Shown here one piece after another: positions 32,878 to 39,917 of a stretch of DNA of 39,917 bases; positions within the stretch are counted from its first letter, which is position 1; each line of letters starts with the position of its first letter. The DNA comes from DATESG01 sp964480275 (GTDB taxonomy: Bacteria; Bacillota_I; Bacilli_A; RFN20; CAG-826): NCBI GenBank assembly GCA_964480275.1, contig CAYZOC010000004.1, positions 1-39,917 of the forward strand, written 5' to 3'. The notes below the pieces were generated by a model. The model had not been told where the DNA came from, searched no databases, and worked only from the letters and a program-made list of their open reading frames with translations. The position numbers and the translations under genes were made by a program.

Positions 32878-33850
32878 TTTCTTTAAAACCCTCTCTTAGG
32901 AGTTCGACAACATTTTTATCGGCCATTTTATATGCGACCTCTAGTGCGCTCGTGAATCCACGAACATCGCTACTACCATGCGCCTTAATTACGAGCCCAT
33001 TAATCCCAGCAAACATCGCCCCACCAGTATTTTTGTAATCCATCAACTCCCGCATTTCACTAATCCCACTTTTTGCAAAAAGATAGCCAATTTTTGTCAC
33101 GGCATTTTTTCTAAAAGCATTACTTAATAGGCCCGACATCAATTTGGCTGTTCCTTCAATCGATTTGAGTAAGACGTTACCAGTATAGCCATCACAAACG
33201 ACAACATCTGCTTGACCATTTAACACCGCTTTACCCTCGATATTACCAAGGAAATTAGGAAAATCACTTTCAACTAATAGCTTATGCGTTTCTTTTACAA
33301 GCGGCGAGCCCTTTGTCGATTCTGTTCCATTGCTTAATAAATATGTCTTAGGATTTTCTTTTCCATATACATGTTGAGCATATAAACGGCCCATCAAGGC
33401 AAATTGGCTTAGTTGGCGCGCGTTGTTTTCATTGTTGGCGCCAATATCTAAAATTGTCACTTTATTATCTTTGACCTTTGTGGGGAAAGGCGAAAGAATG
33501 GCCGCCCGTTCAACACCAGGAATCAACTTTAACTTCAGCGTCGCGCCACTAAGGAGTCCACCGGTCGAACCGGCACTAATAATGGCATCGGCCTGTTGTT
33601 GAATAAACGTATTAAAGGCAATGTGCATCGAACTATTTTTAGCCCGCATAAATTCCATCGGCCCTGCTTCCATCTGAATTACATCATCAGCATGGACAAT
33701 TGTTGCAATATCACTAAGCGAAGAAATCTCTTCTTGTTTGCCAACAACAAAAACAAGCAAATCAGGATGATTCTTCTTAAAATTACGCACGGCTGGTACT
33801 GTGACGCTACTGCCACGATCACTGCCCATCATATCAATGACTATTTTCAT
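32861..33850 (-). CDS. plsX: Phosphate acyltransferase PlsX
   Basis: 329 residues from the second of two adjacent ATGs (GGGAGG 7 bases upstream; the first would begin at 33853). Converts acyl-ACP and acyl-phosphate for PlsY in phospholipid synthesis. IDMMGSDRGSSV, AGPMEFMRAKNSSM, SAGSTGGLLSGAT, LDIGANNEN and VCDGYTGNVLLK are conserved. fapR upstream and fabD-fabG-acpP downstream, typical of Bacillus, are missing. Confidence 0.97.
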   Translation of the reverse strand: MKIVIDMMGSDRGSSVTVPAVRNFKKNHPDLLVFVVGKQEEISSLSDIATIVHADDVIQMEAGPMEFMRAKNSSMHIAFNTFIQQQADAIISAGSTGGLLSGATLKLKLIPGVERAAILSPFPTKVKDNKVTILDIGANNENNARQLSQFALMGRLYAQHVYGKENPKTYLLSNGTESTKGSPLVKETHKLLVESDFPNFLGNIEGKAVLNGQADVVVCDGYTGNVLLKSIEGTAKLMSGLLSNAFRKNAVTKIGYLFAKSGISEMRELMDYKNTGGAMFAGINGLVIKAHGSSDVRGFTSALEVAYKMADKNVVELLREGFKENVTSL

Positions 33851-33877
33851 CATTAATCCTCCCTAAAACTCTATGTT

Positions 33878-33886
33878 ATTTTATCA
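33878..33886 (-). promoter_or_regulatory. Extended -10 of plsX operon
   Basis: Minus-strand TGA-TAAAAT, about 25 bases before the start codons, with TTTACT 19 bases upstream as a weak -35. Predicted to drive plsX-rnc-ftsY-membrane protein-ylxM-ffh. Confidence 0.5.
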
Positions 33887-33911
33887 TATCCGCGGCTTAT
33901 TTAGTAAACTC

Positions 33912-33926
33912 TAGCCTAAAAGGCTA
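33912..33926 (-). terminator. Possible weak terminator after recG
   Basis: Minus-strand TAGCCT-TTT-AGGCTA hairpin, 21 bases after the recG stop, followed only by GAGTTTACT. The T-run is poor, so partial read-through into plsX is likely. Confidence 0.35.
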
Positions 33927-33947
33927 ATAATATTCAAATCATTATAT

Positions 33948-35930
33948 TTATACATTAGTAAATAAACTGGTTTCAATCTCTCGTTTTGCCTGTCTAAGAA
34001 TGCTTTGATAGTCTTGATTACTAGCGTCACTTATAATCGTCGAGGCATCATCACGAGCAAGTGTAAATAGTTTAAAGTCACTAATTAAATTTAGACAGTT
34101 AAAGCTAGGAATCCCTGCTTGTTTGACACCAATAATTTCGCCTGGACCCCGAAGAGCAAGATCGGCTTCTGCGATTTTAAAACCGTCTTCACTATTTTCA
34201 AGAATTTTCAGTTTATCAATTTCTTCATCATCACTAACTAAAAAACAATAGGAAGTCTGACCATCCCGGCCAATTCGTCCCCGCAGTTGATGAAGCTGCG
34301 ATAAGCCAAAGCTAAGTGGCGAGTAAATAATCATTAACCCGGCATTTTTAATATCAACACCAACTTCAATCACACTTGTTGCCACTAGAATTTTGCTTTT
34401 GCCACTCTTAAAGTCAGCAAAAGACAGTTCTTTTTGTTCCTGTGGCATCTTGCCATGGACGAGACTAACAAGATGAGGAAACTTTTTTTGATAATAATTA
34501 ACAAGGACTTCGACGCTATTATCTTCTTGACCTTCAATCCGTGGGGCAACAATATAAACGCTCCGGTCTAGATTGATACTTTTTTCAATTGAAAGATTAA
34601 TTTTAGTTGTATCGTTAGTGATGATTTTCGTAATCACATCCCTTTTTGTATTGGGAAAGCTTTTGAGTGTTGATAAATCTAAATCACCATAAAGCGTGAG
34701 TGCAAGACTTCGAGGAATTGGTGTAGCGCTCATAAGAAGTAGATCAGCGTGCTCACCTTTTTGTAAGAGCAGACTTCGTTGGTTGACGCCAAAACGATGT
34801 TGCTCATCAATAATAACAAGCCCTAAGTTAGGATAATTAACCGCCTGACTAAATACTGCATGGGTGCCAATAATTAGATCAATTTCACCATTATTAAGTC
34901 TTTTTCTAATTTCTAGTTTTTCTTTTTCCTTGATCGCTCCAACAAGTAGTTCAATTCTTAATCCTGTATTTGCAAATAATTTAATTGCATTCTCATAGTG
35001 TTGGCGCGCAAGTATATCAGTCGGAGCCATTAAAACACCTTGCTCTTGGCGCAGGTAGTTGATATAAAGGCTGATAAATGCCACTAGCGTTTTACCTGTC
35101 CCAACATCGCCTTGCAAAAGCCGATACATAAGAGATGGTTGATTCATATCAAGTCCAATTTCACGGACCGCTTCGATTTGATCTTTTGTAAGTTTATAAG
35201 GAAGTGTCTTAATGAATTCATTAACTTGTTTTAAATCAACGGCAACTTTTTCTTCGCGCTTAAGGCTTTTATTGGCCTCACGAATTAAAGCGTTTTTAAC
35301 TTGGAATAGTAGTGCTTCTTCATATTTTAATGTTCTTAAACCAATATTAACATCATCGTAATCACGGGGAAAATGTACTTTATAATATGCATTTCTTCGT
35401 TCGAGTAGTTTATATTTATTGATCAGACTCGCGGGAACAATATTATTAATATTTGTCGCTTCAACTTTGAAGGCCCGTTCGACAAGACGAACAAATTCAA
35501 AGTTTTTCATCTGTGTTGGAAGCGAATAGACACTTTGGAATTTTTTACTCTCATCAAGTTGGCCGCTGACTAACTTAACCAAATTTAATTCCCGTTTGCT
35601 ATCTTCAAAAGTTGCGACAAGCGTGACTTCTTGAGCATACTTTAAAGTATTAACTAAATATGGTCGATTAAAGGCGCTAACTCGATAACTATAGCCATTT
35701 TGTGATTGAAATGTGAAACTGACGATTGTTACGCGATTAGTCTTAATAATGCGGGGGACACTTGTGATTTGACCATATAAAACAACCCGGCCTTTATCAA
35801 GCTTAAAGGGCTCTTCCGTTAGTGAAAAATCATCATATGTCCTCGGCAAATGAAAAATGACATCAAGAAAATTCTTGATGCCAATACTTTGTAAAGCTTG
35901 CTGGATTCGTGGTGACTTGGTCAGGCTCAT
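33948..35930 (-). CDS. recG: ATP-dependent DNA helicase RecG
   Basis: 660 residues. Fork-reversal helicase. Wedge/OB domain 1-150 region, Walker A GDVGTGKT at 274-281, DEQH at 375-378, MSATPIPRSL, and C-terminal motifs ATSVIEVGVDIKNAG, HQLRGRIGRDG, and the TRG-like EADLALRGPGEI. Slightly shorter than the Bacillus protein. AAGGG Shine-Dalgarno close to ATG; 9 bases after fakA. Confidence 0.97.
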   Translation of the reverse strand: MSLTKSPRIQQALQSIGIKNFLDVIFHLPRTYDDFSLTEEPFKLDKGRVVLYGQITSVPRIIKTNRVTIVSFTFQSQNGYSYRVSAFNRPYLVNTLKYAQEVTLVATFEDSKRELNLVKLVSGQLDESKKFQSVYSLPTQMKNFEFVRLVERAFKVEATNINNIVPASLINKYKLLERRNAYYKVHFPRDYDDVNIGLRTLKYEEALLFQVKNALIREANKSLKREEKVAVDLKQVNEFIKTLPYKLTKDQIEAVREIGLDMNQPSLMYRLLQGDVGTGKTLVAFISLYINYLRQEQGVLMAPTDILARQHYENAIKLFANTGLRIELLVGAIKEKEKLEIRKRLNNGEIDLIIGTHAVFSQAVNYPNLGLVIIDEQHRFGVNQRSLLLQKGEHADLLLMSATPIPRSLALTLYGDLDLSTLKSFPNTKRDVITKIITNDTTKINLSIEKSINLDRSVYIVAPRIEGQEDNSVEVLVNYYQKKFPHLVSLVHGKMPQEQKELSFADFKSGKSKILVATSVIEVGVDIKNAGLMIIYSPLSFGLSQLHQLRGRIGRDGQTSYCFLVSDDEEIDKLKILENSEDGFKIAEADLALRGPGEIIGVKQAGIPSFNCLNLISDFKLFTLARDDASTIISDASNQDYQSILRQAKREIETSLFTNV

Positions 35931-35939
35931 ACGCCCTTT

Positions 35940-37607
35940 TTATTCAACACCAATGATAAATGAATAAACTGGTTGACCACCATCGACTAATTCGAATTCA
36001 ACATCTGGATAACTTACTTCGAATTCTTCAAGGACAGCTTCGGCTTCATCAGAATTTACATCTTCACCAAAGATGAGGGTGACAATACTTGTCATATCAT
36101 CGACCATTTCTTTAATCAATTCCTTGAGTGCGTCAAACTTGTCTTTAACACTGCAAAGGATTTGTTTGCCATTTAGCGCCATATAGAAGTCTTTTTTAAC
36201 TTCAACGCCTTCGATTGTCGTGTCCTTAATGGCAAATGTTACTTGGCCAGTCTTAATTGTTGAAAGGCTTTCGGTCATTTCTGAGACATTATCTTCAATT
36301 TCTACTTCTGGATTGAAGTTCATCGCCGCTACTAAGCCTTGGGGAATCGTCTTGGAAGGAATCACACTAGCGTTGATCTTGCCTTCTTCTTTAAGGACAT
36401 CACAAGCTTGATTGGCGGCAAGAATTATATTTCCATTATTTGGAAGAATAATAATATTTTTGGCATTTAGTGAATTAACCGCAGCAAGGAAGTCTTCGGT
36501 TGATGGATTCATTGTTTGTCCACCCTTGACTACATAGTCAACACGATATTCTTTAAATAGCTTTTCAAGACCATCACCACTAGCAACAGCAATAATCCCA
36601 TATTCTTTTTGTTCTAATTGTTCTTTTTCTTCAATGTTTTCAAATGAAGGATGGTGAGCGCCATCACCTAGGTGCGAATGTTGTTCACTCATGTTTTCAC
36701 ATTTAAGGGTGACAAATTCACCAAATTGTTGGGCATAGTTAAACGTATTTCCTGGTTTTAATGTGTGAATATGGACTTTAACAAGTTCATCGTCACGAAC
36801 CATGACAATAGAGTTACCTTGGGAGTTTAAAACATTAGCAAAACGTTTTTCTTGGAATGGACGTTTATCATCTCCACCAAGACGAAGAATAAATTCTGTA
36901 CAGTAGCCAAATTCTTCTTCCTTTTCGATTTTAGCGCCCGCCATTTGGATGGTTTGATTTTGCTCAACTGCAGTGGCTGTCGTCTTATCAATCATCCGGC
37001 CAAGAAGAGCGGATTGCATGCCTGTAAAGATCGTCACAATACCAGCACCACCACTATCAACGACTCCAACTTCCTTGAGAACTGGAAGTAAGTCAGGCGT
37101 CCGCTCTAGACTTGCTTCAGCTTCTTCTAATAACACTTTAAAAGCTTTTTCAATTGTCCAGTCGGGCTTGACTTGTTCGTTTAACATTTCTGCAGCTTCG
37201 CGGATAACTGTTAACATTGTTCCTTCGACAGGCCGCATAACAGCTTTGTAAGCAACATCTCGGCCACTCAACCATGCTTCAGCAAACTCAAGGGCATTAA
37301 TTTTTGCTTTTCCTTCAAGCGCATTAGCAAACCCACGGAAAATTTGACTGGTAATAACACCAGAGTTGCCACGAGCACCCATTAAAAGGCCTTTGGAAAA
37401 GGCTTTGGCAATTTGATAAATATCTGTGTCATTGCGGTTAACGATTTCCTTGGCACCACTAGAAACTGTCAAATTCATATTCATCCCAGTATCACCATCA
37501 GGGACTGGGAAAACATTGAGTGCATCAATTGCCGGGTAGTTGTTGTAAAGATTGTTTGCGCCCGAGATTAACATCTCTTTTAGGGCTAATCCATTTAATT
37601 CTTTCAT
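35940..37607 (-). CDS. fakA: Fatty acid kinase FakA (YloV, DhaL domain)
   Basis: 555 residues. N-terminal DhaL domain with NVFPVPDGDTGMNM (Mg-binding Asp37, Asp39) and MGARGNSGVITSQIFRG; middle and C-terminal domains as in YloV/FakA. With a fatty-acid-bound FakB (DegV) it makes acyl-phosphate, which PlsX, two genes downstream, exchanges with acyl-ACP. Proximity of fakA and plsX with no fab genes at this locus fits use of exogenous fatty acids (inference). Shine-Dalgarno AAGGAG 8 bases from ATG. Confidence 0.93.
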   Translation of the reverse strand: MKELNGLALKEMLISGANNLYNNYPAIDALNVFPVPDGDTGMNMNLTVSSGAKEIVNRNDTDIYQIAKAFSKGLLMGARGNSGVITSQIFRGFANALEGKAKINALEFAEAWLSGRDVAYKAVMRPVEGTMLTVIREAAEMLNEQVKPDWTIEKAFKVLLEEAEASLERTPDLLPVLKEVGVVDSGGAGIVTIFTGMQSALLGRMIDKTTATAVEQNQTIQMAGAKIEKEEEFGYCTEFILRLGGDDKRPFQEKRFANVLNSQGNSIVMVRDDELVKVHIHTLKPGNTFNYAQQFGEFVTLKCENMSEQHSHLGDGAHHPSFENIEEKEQLEQKEYGIIAVASGDGLEKLFKEYRVDYVVKGGQTMNPSTEDFLAAVNSLNAKNIIILPNNGNIILAANQACDVLKEEGKINASVIPSKTIPQGLVAAMNFNPEVEIEDNVSEMTESLSTIKTGQVTFAIKDTTIEGVEVKKDFYMALNGKQILCSVKDKFDALKELIKEMVDDMTSIVTLIFGEDVNSDEAEAVLEEFEVSYPDVEFELVDGGQPVYSFIIGVE

Positions 37608-37624
37608 ATTAAAAACTCCTTGGG

Positions 37625-37987
37625 TTAAAGTATGACTTTAACGCCTTCGATAAAGACATTAATTGCTTTAAATTTTAAGTCGAACTTCTTTTCTAATACA
37701 TATTTAACTTGTTCTTGAACACCACCAATAATTTCGGTGATTTTGATGCCGTATGCGACAATAATAAAAACATCAACGACCCAGCCGTCACTTGTCTTTT
37801 TGGCGACAGCGCCCACTGGTTCCTTAGCATCACGTTTAAGCAGTTGGTCAAATGTATTTGTAGATTTTTGTTTATGAGTTAAAGCGACGACACCATAGCA
37901 ATTAAGCGCAGCGTCATTCGCGACTGATTCGATCGCCTGACTGGAGATTGTAATTCCACCAAATGGTGTATTTTTATCAATTGCCAT
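37625..37987 (-). CDS. Asp23/YloU family protein
   Basis: 120 residues. NTPFGGITISSQAIESVANDAAL at the start, DGWVVDVFIIVAYGIKITEI in the middle and the terminal VFIEGVKV strand are the Asp23/Gls24 pattern. Members are cytoplasmic, often membrane-associated, and linked to envelope stress. It precedes fakA as yloU precedes yloV in Bacillus. AAGGAGG Shine-Dalgarno; own promoter and a 5' hairpin. Confidence 0.92.
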   Translation of the reverse strand: MAIDKNTPFGGITISSQAIESVANDAALNCYGVVALTHKQKSTNTFDQLLKRDAKEPVGAVAKKTSDGWVVDVFIIVAYGIKITEIIGGVQEQVKYVLEKKFDLKFKAINVFIEGVKVIL

Positions 37988-37999
37988 CGGTCCTCCTTT

Positions 38000-38050
38000 T
38001 AGGTATGAAATACCTACGAAATATTATACTATAAATACTCCAAAAGGCAA
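38000..38050 (-). promoter_or_regulatory. Promoter and 5' hairpin of asp23-fakA-recG
   Basis: Minus-strand TTGCCT (38045-38050), 16-base spacer, TATAAT (38023-38028), then hairpin TAGGTAT-TTC-ATACCTA (38000-38016) ending at the Shine-Dalgarno. The hairpin may set translation rate or mRNA stability. The rest of the divergent region up to 38160 is AT-rich with no gene; rpmB, often here, is absent. Confidence 0.6.
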
Positions 38051-38183
38051 ATAATCGGTAAAACATTATCCTCGATTTACCCCTATCCGCTTGCTTAAAT
38101 TATCATATCACACTCTAGGATGCAAGAAATTCGACACGTTTATTGAAGTTATAGCGTTTTTAATTGACAAAATATCGACTTTT

Positions 38184-38219
38184 TATGGCATTTTTTCGCG
38201 ACGTATGGCATCATATAAT
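38184..38219 (+). promoter_or_regulatory. GGDEF gene promoter with direct repeat
   Basis: TATAAT at 38214-38219. Upstream, TATGGCAT occurs at 38184-38191 and again at 38204-38211, exactly 20 bases apart (two helical turns), straddling where a -35 would be. A TTGACA at 38164 is too far from the -10 to pair with it. This suggests an activator-dependent promoter. Confidence 0.45.
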
Positions 38220-38225
38220 CACAAT

Positions 38226-38246
38226 ATGAATATTTGTCGAGATTAA
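38226..38246 (+). CDS. Putative six-codon leader ORF before the GGDEF gene
   Basis: ATG AAT ATT TGT CGA GAT TAA (MNICRD) starts six bases after the TATAAT box, the same geometry as the leaderless starts of rimM and trmFO. It has no Shine-Dalgarno. The following AT-rich stretch ACTAATTTAGTATTTTTTT could be a weak hairpin. May be chance. Confidence 0.3.
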   Translation: MNICRD

Positions 38247-38293
38247 ATAAACTAATTTAGTATTTTTTTCAAAAAAATCCAGGGGAGAATGCA

Positions 38294-39271
38294 ATGGAAA
38301 AGATGAAAAAACTATGTCTAGAACACCATATTGATTTACTATATGATGTGTTTCTCCACGAAAACGAATCGATATTTTTTATCATTGAGGGCATCAAGGA
38401 TGTTACTAGTCGCCCGCTCATCCATCTTTATGGCGATTATGCCAATTATAATCTGCCTAACAGCTTAGAAACAATTGATCAATTACTTGGTTTGATCGAT
38501 AAAAAAAGTGAGATTTGTGAGATTCGCGGGATTAAAGAGTATACCGAAGAAATTAGGCGAGAACTAGATTCAGATCAAACAAAGATTGTCTTATATTTAC
38601 CACTAATTGTTAATGAAGTTAAGCACTATCTTGAACTAAAGATGTACCGCTATTATGACAAGAATAAATGCCTATTAATTCTCAACCCAATTGATGTCAA
38701 AAAAGTAAACTTAGAAACTTTATACTATGAAAGTTACAAGGATTCTTTAACGGGTTTATTCAACTATAATACATGCATTTTTCACTTAAATAAAACATAT
38801 GGCGACCATTATTTCGGCTTTTTAGATCTTGATAATTTCAAGGATATCAATGATACGTATGGCCATAAAAAAGGTGATGAAGTACTTGCGCTAATTGGTA
38901 AAAAATTAATTGCAATGGCCGATGAGCACGTCATTATGTACCGTAAAAGTGGCGACGAGTTTTTGTTTATGACCATTGGACTTAATCTTGAGGAGACTAA
39001 GGACTTAGTCGCTAAGATTCAAAATGTAATACGCGGAATTCACTTGCCTGCCTTAAAAGTTGATAGTTCGGTTGGTATTGTTGAATACAAGGATAATAAC
39101 CCCTTCTATACAGTGTTTGATGCGCTTACTCTCGCCGATATTGCGATGTATATGTCGAAAAATAAGGGCCGTGGTAGTGTTACTTTCTTAGATGAAGAAC
39201 AAATAAAAGACACGATCGAATTCGGCCCACTAGATGAAACACTAAACCGCTTAAAATCAAAATATCATTAA
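38294..39271 (+). CDS. GGDEF-domain protein (probable diguanylate cyclase)
   Basis: 325 residues. C-terminal GGDEF domain from about 145: SLTGLFNY, metal Asp178 in LDLDNFKDINDTYGH, and signature SGDEF at 219-223 (first Gly replaced by Ser; Glu and Asp kept). No RxxD inhibitory I-site at the usual place. N-terminal 1-140 is soluble, alpha/beta, with no recognised sensor domain. It would make c-di-GMP, but no EAL, HD-GYP or PilZ protein is in the window. Strong AGGGGAG Shine-Dalgarno. Alone on the plus strand, with a terminator. Confidence 0.9.
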   Translation: MEKMKKLCLEHHIDLLYDVFLHENESIFFIIEGIKDVTSRPLIHLYGDYANYNLPNSLETIDQLLGLIDKKSEICEIRGIKEYTEEIRRELDSDQTKIVLYLPLIVNEVKHYLELKMYRYYDKNKCLLILNPIDVKKVNLETLYYESYKDSLTGLFNYNTCIFHLNKTYGDHYFGFLDLDNFKDINDTYGHKKGDEVLALIGKKLIAMADEHVIMYRKSGDEFLFMTIGLNLEETKDLVAKIQNVIRGIHLPALKVDSSVGIVEYKDNNPFYTVFDALTLADIAMYMSKNKGRGSVTFLDEEQIKDTIEFGPLDETLNRLKSKYH

Positions 39272-39277
39272 GATAAT

Positions 39278-39316
39278 AAAAAGTCCTGGCGCTATTTAAT
39301 TCGCTCAGGACTTTTT
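39278..39316. terminator. Bidirectional terminator between GGDEF and PH-like genes
   Basis: Perfect 11-bp inverted repeat AAAAAGTCCTG/CAGGACTTTTT with a 17-base loop; T-tracts on both strands. The second arm overlaps the stop codon of the convergent PH-like gene. Confidence 0.88.
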
Positions 39317-39791
39317 AATTTGTGAAGTATGTTTGCTTGTGTTTGTTGATATAATCAGCAAATTGTTTTCTTACGATTTGATCAACTTGATCGATATCAT
39401 CAACGTATTTGAGGGTAATTGTTTTAGCCTTTTTTTGTTTGATAACAAAATGAGCCGTCTTGTGCCGGAAAATATTTTCGCCTTCTACTTTGCCTAAATT
39501 AATAATATCGAGATAATAAATTCCGCGCGGGCGATGAAACAAGTTAAATAAAAGTAAGCCATCATCTCGAATTTCGAACAAAATATTTGGCGTTAACAAA
39601 TAGTGAAGCCCACTAGTGGATATAATGATAAGCACTAAGACAAGAAGACTAATAAATAACGGCCATGAAATAATAGCAAAGCTTCCCGTAATAATAATAT
39701 GGAGCCCAGTAATGACAAAGGTAAAAATAAATAAGACCACCAGTGGTACCAGTGTATTGCTAGGTGAATATTTGCCTTTTGTTACTTTCAT
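39315..39791 (-). CDS. Two-helix membrane protein with bacterial PH-like domain
   Basis: 158 residues. Helices at about 15-35 and 43-63, then a beta-rich cytoplasmic domain (LTPNILFEIRDDGLLLF, YYLDIINLGKVEGENI, AKTITLKYVDD) and a C-terminal helix QVDQIVRKQFADYI, the layout of bacterial PH (YdbS/YdbT-like) proteins. Function unknown. No Shine-Dalgarno in range; an extended -10 TGG-TAAAAT ends six bases before ATG. Located just downstream of the 5S rRNA gene. Confidence 0.7.
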   Translation of the reverse strand: MKVTKGKYSPSNTLVPLVVLFIFTFVITGLHIIITGSFAIISWPLFISLLVLVLIIISTSGLHYLLTPNILFEIRDDGLLLFNLFHRPRGIYYLDIINLGKVEGENIFRHKTAHFVIKQKKAKTITLKYVDDIDQVDQIVRKQFADYINKHKQTYFTN

Positions 39792-39797
39792 AGTGTA

Positions 39798-39806
39798 ATT
39801 TTACCA
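39798..39806 (-). promoter_or_regulatory. Extended -10 of the PH-like gene, start-proximal
   Basis: Minus-strand TGG-TAAAAT with six bases (TACACT) to ATG; a purine-rich GGGGAG lies about 20 bases upstream of ATG, too far to act as Shine-Dalgarno and upstream of the predicted transcription start. Confidence 0.55.
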
Positions 39807-39834
39807 GTTTTCTCCCCTTTAAAGAATTAAAAAA

Positions 39835-39917
39835 GCCCGGCAACTCGCTATTCTTGCCCAAAGGGCTACCTTCGCCACTACAGTGCTTAACTTCTGTGTT
39901 CGAGATGGGAACAGGTG
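39835..39917 (-). rRNA. rrf: 5S rRNA, 3' part (5' end outside window)
   Basis: On the minus strand CACCTGTTCCCATCTCGAACACAGAAGTTAAGC is the universal 5S loop B/helix III region (given here as two parts: CACCTGTTCCCATCTCG and AACACAGAAGTTAAGC), followed by GCGAAGGTAGCC and the closing GTTGCCGGGC. A short T-run follows. The rRNA operon therefore ends here and continues to the right. Confidence 0.95.

Noticed and set aside
33854..33947. FapR operator before plsX
   Set aside because: No match to the known inverted-repeat consensus; only a small TAGCCT hairpin, better explained as a weak recG terminator.
38164..38169. TTGACA as -35 of the GGDEF promoter
   Set aside because: It is 44 bases from the only good -10, far outside the usual 16-18 base spacing.
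1..39917. Mycoplasma genetic code (TGA = Trp)
   Set aside because: Trp is TGG throughout, and TGA ends the protease, trmFO, rimM and ftsY genes, in three of these cases inside tight overlaps with the next start.
1..39917. CRISPR array or restriction, toxin or other defence cassette
   Set aside because: No regularly spaced repeats and no nuclease, methylase or toxin-like genes; nearly all genes are housekeeping.

Overview
The window (about 40 kb, AT-rich, standard genetic code) is a housekeeping stretch of a low-GC Gram-positive chromosome (Bacillota). Gene content and order match the Bacillus recG-plsX-rnc-ftsY-ylxM-ffh-rpsP-rimM-trmD-rplS-rbgA-rnhB-dprA-topA-trmFO-xerC-rpsB-tsf-pyrH-frr-uppS-cdsA-rseP-polC backbone. 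The locus is streamlined: fabD/fabG/acpP, smc, hslVU/codY, dxr and proS are not at their usual positions. That fits the Erysipelotrichia/Mollicutes side of the Bacilli (for example Acholeplasma- or Izemoplasma-like lineages), but the exact taxon cannot be read from the sequence. TGA is a stop here (it ends the lipoprotein protease, trmFO, rimM and ftsY genes) and Trp is TGG, so this is not a code-4 mycoplasma.

Layout from left to right, nearly all on the minus strand. 1-6.9 kb is the accessory part: partial tRNA-Arg(CCT), an ASCH-domain protein, a trypsin-like lipoprotein, a Pr6Pr-like membrane protein and galM in one operon; then a polyprenol-kinase-like membrane protein with an unknown secreted, membrane-anchored 474-residue protein; a MATE exporter; and tRNA-Pro(CGG). 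7-14.4 kb is uppS-cdsA-rseP-polC. 14.5-17.8 kb is rpsB-tsf-pyrH-frr with a folded rpsB leader. 17.8-25.3 kb is trmFO-xerC, topA, dprA and lepB-rbgA-rnhB. 25.3-27.2 kb holds rplS with an L19-type leader and an NCS2 purine permease. 27.3-29.2 kb is rpsP-khpA-rimM-trmD, inverted onto the plus strand. 29.2-38 kb is plsX-rnc-ftsY-(small membrane protein)-ylxM-ffh, then recG, fakA and asp23. 38-39.9 kb carries a GGDEF protein (plus), a two-helix bacterial-PH-like protein and the 3' part of a 5S rRNA gene.

Most genes serve translation and its export branch (S2, EF-Ts, RRF, S16, L19, RimM, TrmD, RbgA, Ffh, FtsY, signal peptidase), DNA replication and repair (PolC, TopA, RecG, XerC, DprA, RNase HII) and membrane lipids (FakA, PlsX, CdsA, UppS). 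The most interesting signals are non-coding. A set of starts has a -10 hexamer exactly six bases before ATG and no Shine-Dalgarno (rimM, trmFO, the PH-like gene, and a six-codon ORF before the GGDEF gene), which suggests leaderless mRNAs. Intrinsic terminators are packed against, or overlap, the start signals of the next gene (dprA, the 474-residue protein, pyrH, rimM). An unknown three-helix membrane protein is embedded between ftsY and ylxM-ffh. No CRISPR array, insertion sequence or prophage was seen.
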